From Nocardia sp. NBC_01730 (GTDB lineage: Bacteria; Actinomycetota; Actinomycetes; Mycobacteriales; Mycobacteriaceae), in the NCBI RefSeq assembly GCF_035920445.1, contig NZ_CP109162.1, positions 186,001 through 250,000 on the forward strand: a DNA stretch of 64,000 bases. Reading direction: 5' to 3'. Shown here piece after piece: positions 61,245 through 64,000 of the stretch. The notes beneath the pieces were generated by a model, which was not told the origin of the DNA, searched no databases, and saw nothing but the letters and a program-made list of their open reading frames with translations. A program made the position numbers and the translations under genes. The first letter of the stretch is position 1. Each line of letters begins with the position of its first letter.

Positions 61245-62542
61245 TGCGCGAAAGTTTTCCGAAGATTTCGTGCCACCGCAGCCGAGTTGCCGAAAACGCC
61301 AGGTCACCGGCTCGGTTCAGTCCGTGCTGTGGACCGGCCATCGACCGCGTGGAAGCGCCGCTGCGCCAACGGCATTGGCCGGATGTCAGGCTCACCCAAG
61401 CGCCGCTGTGGGTTCCGGTCGACCTGCGCGACGGCAACCAGGCGCTGGCCGAGCCGATGGACCCGGCGCGCAAGCGGCGCTTCTTCGAGCTCATGATCGC
61501 CATGGGCTACAAGGAGATCGAGGTCGGATATCCGTCCGCGTCGCAGACCGACTTCGACTTCGTGCGCCTCATCGCCGACACCGATCTCGCACCCGAGGAC
61601 GTCGCGATCGTCGTCTTCACCCCTGCGCGGCGCGACCTCATCGAGCGCACCGTCGAATCGGTCCGCGGCATCCGCAACGACGTGGTGATCCACATGTATA
61701 CCGCGACCGCCCCACCTGGCGCGACACCGTGCTCGGCAAGGAACATGACGCGCTGCGAGAGCTGATCCTCGCCGGCGGCCGCGACGTGCTGGCATACACG
61801 GACGACCTGCCGAACGTGCGCTTCGAGTTCTCGCCCGAGGTGTTCAACTGACCGAGCCCGACTTCGTGCTCGATCTGTGTGACCGCATGACCACACTGTG
61901 GGACGCCACCGCACAGCGGCCGGTGATCCTGAACCTGCCTGCAACGGTCGAGGTCGCGACCCTGAACGTGTACGCAGACCAGATCGAGTACATGCACCGC
62001 AATCTGGCCCGCCGCGACAGCGTCATTCTGTCGGTGCACCCGCACAACGACCGCGGTACCGGTATCGCCTGTGCCGAGTTGGCGGTGCTCGCGGGCGCGC
62101 AGCGGGCGAGGGCTGCGTCCCCGGCAACGGCGAACGCACCGGCAACGTCGAGATCGACCCAGCCGACATCGGCCGCACTTACGACGCGGTGATCCGGGTC
62201 AATTCACAGTCCGGCAAGGGCGGCATCGCCTACCTGCTGCACACCGAGTACGGGATCGACCTGCCGCGCCGCCTGCAGATCGATTTCGCCAAGTACGTGC
62301 AGGCCCGCGCCGCCGACACGGGCGTGGAGATCACCGCGGCGCTGGAGGAAGCAGGTTATCCGATCGAAGTGCTCGGCCTGACCCAGCAGTCGATCGGGTC
62401 GGGCAATGACAGCGTCGCTCTCATGTATGTGGAGTATCGCGGCGACACTCGGAACGGATGGGCCTGCGGGCGAAGCGATTCCGTGCTCGCAGCGTCGTTG
62501 TCGGCAGTGGTGCGCGCGGCGGGTGACGCGGCGCGGCGTTGA
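61245..62542 (+). pseudogene. leuA: 2-isopropylmalate synthase, multiply frameshifted
   Basis: The frames together spell LeuA. They give [20 protein letters not shown] (active-site LRDGNQ), [40 protein letters not shown] and [15 protein letters not shown] (GNGERTGN). C-terminal pieces are [20 protein letters not shown] and [20 protein letters not shown]. At least three single-base shifts occur, near 61710, 61851 and 62105; the second (TTCAACTGACC) creates a stop. Some 60 residues after GNGERTGNV and part of the regulatory domain are deleted. Leucine synthesis must use another copy. The position of the original start is unclear. Confidence 0.85.
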
Positions 62543-62641
62543 TCAGGTGGTGGTGCGCGTCGGGCCGTGTGGCGCCGCGCTGCCGTCCGGCCGGTGGATC
62601 GCATGCGTCGAGTGGTCGGCCCGTGTGATCCGCCGCGCCAG

Positions 62642-62668
62642 GCGCCACCTGGGTTGCCCAGGTGGCGC
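62642..62668. terminator. Strong terminator hairpin
   Basis: GCGCCACCTGGG (62642-62653), loop TTG, CCCAGGTGGCGC (62657-62668): a perfect 12-bp stem. It lies between the leuA fossil and the DinB fossil, whose convergent 3' ends it separates, so it probably once served both. Confidence 0.85.
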
Positions 62669-62696
62669 GTGAGTGAGCGGGCACCCGGCCCGATCG

Positions 62697-63148
62697 TCAG
62701 GCGCCGGTGACGCCGTCGATCCGCTCGCGCAACAGATCCGCGTGTCCGTTGTGCCGGGCGTACTCCTCGATCATGTGCACGTACACCCAGCGCAGGTTGT
62801 AGTCGGCATCCCGCCAGCGGTGGCGGAAGGATGGTCCAGCGGCACGCCGGCGTCGGCGATCTCGTTGCGGAAGGCGGCGAACATCGCCTCCGGATCGGCG
62901 TCGTCTACGTCGCCGAAGTCGCCGTCCGGGTTGTCCTCGGAGCAGTAGACGTAGTCCAGTTCCTGGCCCGCAGCGGCTCGGCGGAACCACCCGCGTTCGA
63001 CCTCGGTCATGTGTCGTCCGAGGCCGAGCAGCGACATGGTCGAGGGCTCGACGGCCTGCTTGCGCAGTTGGTCGCCGTCCAGCCCGGCGCACTTGCACAG
63101 CAGTGTGTCGCGGTGGTGATCGAGCCATGCCTGCAGCTTCTGGAGCAC
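62697..63148 (-). pseudogene. DinB/DUF664-family protein, frameshifted
   Basis: The first frame reads [40 protein letters not shown] and [17 protein letters not shown]; a second frame continues [20 protein letters not shown] and [13 protein letters not shown] to a normal stop. This is a DUF664 (DinB-superfamily) protein with its usual metal-ligand histidines (RHM, VHM, RHN). The frame changes at about 62830, before the LRWV block, and the first 15-20 residues of the family appear to be missing upstream of GTG 63148. A sequencing error could account for the shift alone. Confidence 0.7.
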
Positions 63149-63185
63149 GCGAATTCGGGCGGTGGAGAGGCTCCGCCCCCGGTAG

Positions 63186-63690
63186 CTACACCATCCGCTC
63201 GGGGACGGCGGCGATCAGGCCGCCATCGATCAGGAGGTCCTGTCCGTTGATGTAGGACGCTTCGCGGGAAGCTAGAAAGGCGACCGCGTCAGCGACGTCC
63301 TCGGCGGTGCCGAGCCGACCGGCGGCCACCGCGGCGACGGCCGCGGTTTGTGCTTCGGCGGAGACGTTGTCGCGGTATGACGGGGTTTCGATGTAGCCCG
63401 GGCTCACAGAGTTGACTCGAATTCCCTTGGGCGCCAGCTCGGCCGCGAGAGTCTGCGCCAGATTGTGCACGGCTGCTTTGGTCGCCGAGTAGAGGGAGGC
63501 GCCGGGCAGGCCGCGGTGCAGCGTCCAGGACGCGTTGATCACGATCGCCGCGTGGTCGGTCAGCAGGGGGAGGGTCTTTTGGATGGTGAAGAAGACGCCT
63601 TTGAAGTTGATGTCGACGACGCGGTCGAATTCGGTTTCGGTGATGTCGGTGGTCGGTTGGAATGCGGCGATGCCGGCGTCATCTGGCAGC
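63186..63690 (-). pseudogene. SDR oxidoreductase lacking its N-terminus
   Basis: The frame reads AGIAAFQPTTDITETEFDRV, DINFKGVFFTIQKTLPLL, LYSATKAAVHNLAQTLAAEL (Tyr-x3-Lys) and a normal end QDLLIDGGLIAAVPERMV. The coenzyme-binding TGxxxGxG half that must precede AGIA is absent: at about 63690 the DNA changes to the tail of an unrelated plus-strand gene. Although the frame stays open, the product would not bind NAD(P). It is probably a deletion or inversion scar. Confidence 0.7.
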
Positions 63691-63806
63691 GACCATCCGG
63701 CAGAGAACTCTTGCTGTCGTTACGTCGCGAGGATCTCGACGCCCGTTTCCCCGGTCTGCTGGATTCTCTGCTCGACGCGGCTCGACGCGGCACCGCGGCG
63801 GACTGA
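63691..63806 (+). pseudogene. C-terminal fragment of an unknown protein
   Basis: The plus strand reads RELLLSLRREDLDARFPGLL and DSLLDAARRGTAAD to a stop, a typical helical C-terminus with strong codon bias. Its upstream part is missing at the junction with the SDR fossil. The family is not identifiable. Confidence 0.45.
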
Positions 63807-63934
63807 ACCGGCCGAGGAGGCTTCAGCGATCCCGATCCGGCGGTCGCCCGTCGGCGGGTCCGGGCAGGCGTCGTCGACACGCGATCGGTGCCGAAGTGCT
63901 GAGATTCCGGTTCGGTGAGGCGCAGTATGGTCCT

Positions 63935-64000
63935 GTGGAGTTGACAGCCGTGCAAATCGACAAACCGGACGATCTCAACGTCATCATCGGGCAGGCCCAC
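63935..64000 (+). CDS. Adenosine-specific-kinase family protein, 5' end only
   Basis: The last 22 codons of the window read VELTAVQIDKPDDLNVIIGQ and AH, matching the opening of the PF04008 adenosine-specific kinase family (pattern EKPEDxNxILGQSHFIKT). GTG 63935 is a plausible start with a GAGG about 15 bp upstream, though the true start may lie elsewhere. The gene continues past the window. Confidence 0.55.
   Translation, partial: MELTAVQIDKPDDLNVIIGQAH

Noticed and set aside
1..64000. tRNA, rRNA, riboswitch and intact insertion sequences
   Set aside because: I looked for cloverleaf arms, conserved rRNA stretches, cobalamin/TPP/SAM-type leaders and intact transposases and saw none that I could support.

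Overview
The window is high-GC actinobacterial DNA, most likely from a Nocardia or a close mycolic-acid relative (my inference; there is no rRNA or tRNA to confirm it). Pointers are a MarP-type periplasmic protease, an MMPL transporter, a KstR-type steroid operator in front of a gene trio matching the M. tuberculosis Rv3531c-Rv3530c-Rv3529c order, two SAV2177-type methyltransferases, an XRE-DUF5753 regulator, a LuxR-AAA regulator and a type VII (ESX-like) polymorphic-protein locus.

Layout. 0-14 kb: ordinary accessory genes: a partial TerD, a DUF6081-like protein, two SAV2177 methyltransferases, a flavin split-barrel protein facing the XRE regulator, a lysG/argP-lysE pair, an F420-type oxidoreductase and small membrane proteins, with gene fragments between them. 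14-22 kb: a TetR gene faces an MMPL transporter, followed by a ring-cleavage operon (extradiol dioxygenase, FAH-family hydrolase, acyl-CoA synthetase) whose last gene is a scar joining a DoxX start to a flavin-monooxygenase end. TGACGA half-sites precede both units. 22-35 kb: an AraC regulator, a membrane protein, marP, an acyl-CoA dehydrogenase with a QsdR-like TetR gene, a LuxR-AAA regulator facing an epoxide hydrolase, and an orphan CPCC-barstar immunity-type protein. 35-43 kb: a small secreted Glu-Asn-Thr repeat protein, then a divergent module. Leftward run iclR, cysD and cysNC (sulfate activation to PAPS); rightward run a Rv3531c-like gene, an SDR and a PAPS-type sulfotransferase. A perfect KstR-type box lies between the two arms. 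A 74-bp tandem duplication upstream of the sulfotransferase encodes an 18-residue Cys-containing peptide twice.

43-48.7 kb: a PI3/4-kinase-fold protein with a small partner, a degraded IS5-family transposase, a thioesterase, a HAD phosphatase, and a TetR gene facing two SRPBCC-like genes. 48.9-60.3 kb is the most unusual part: a 561-aa protein with a YezG-like stretch, a small WXG100-like protein, a YbaB-like protein and a 2815-aa protein. The giant starts like a CpnT/ESX polymorphic toxin but ends in an array of LuxR-, sigma-region-4- and XRE-type helix-turn-helix segments followed by a complete sigma-70-like module. 60.3-64 kb is a graveyard: a YCII/ECF-sigma deletion scar, a multiply frameshifted leuA, a frameshifted DinB gene and a 5'-truncated SDR, with the start of an adenosine-specific-kinase-family gene at the edge.

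Two functional themes stand out. Sulfate activation and a sulfotransferase appear to share a steroid-responsive promoter region. The ESX-like locus may deliver or deploy a DNA-binding or sigma-like effector. More than a dozen decayed fragments show ongoing deletion of paralogous accessory genes. All calls come from reading the sequence; no database search was run.
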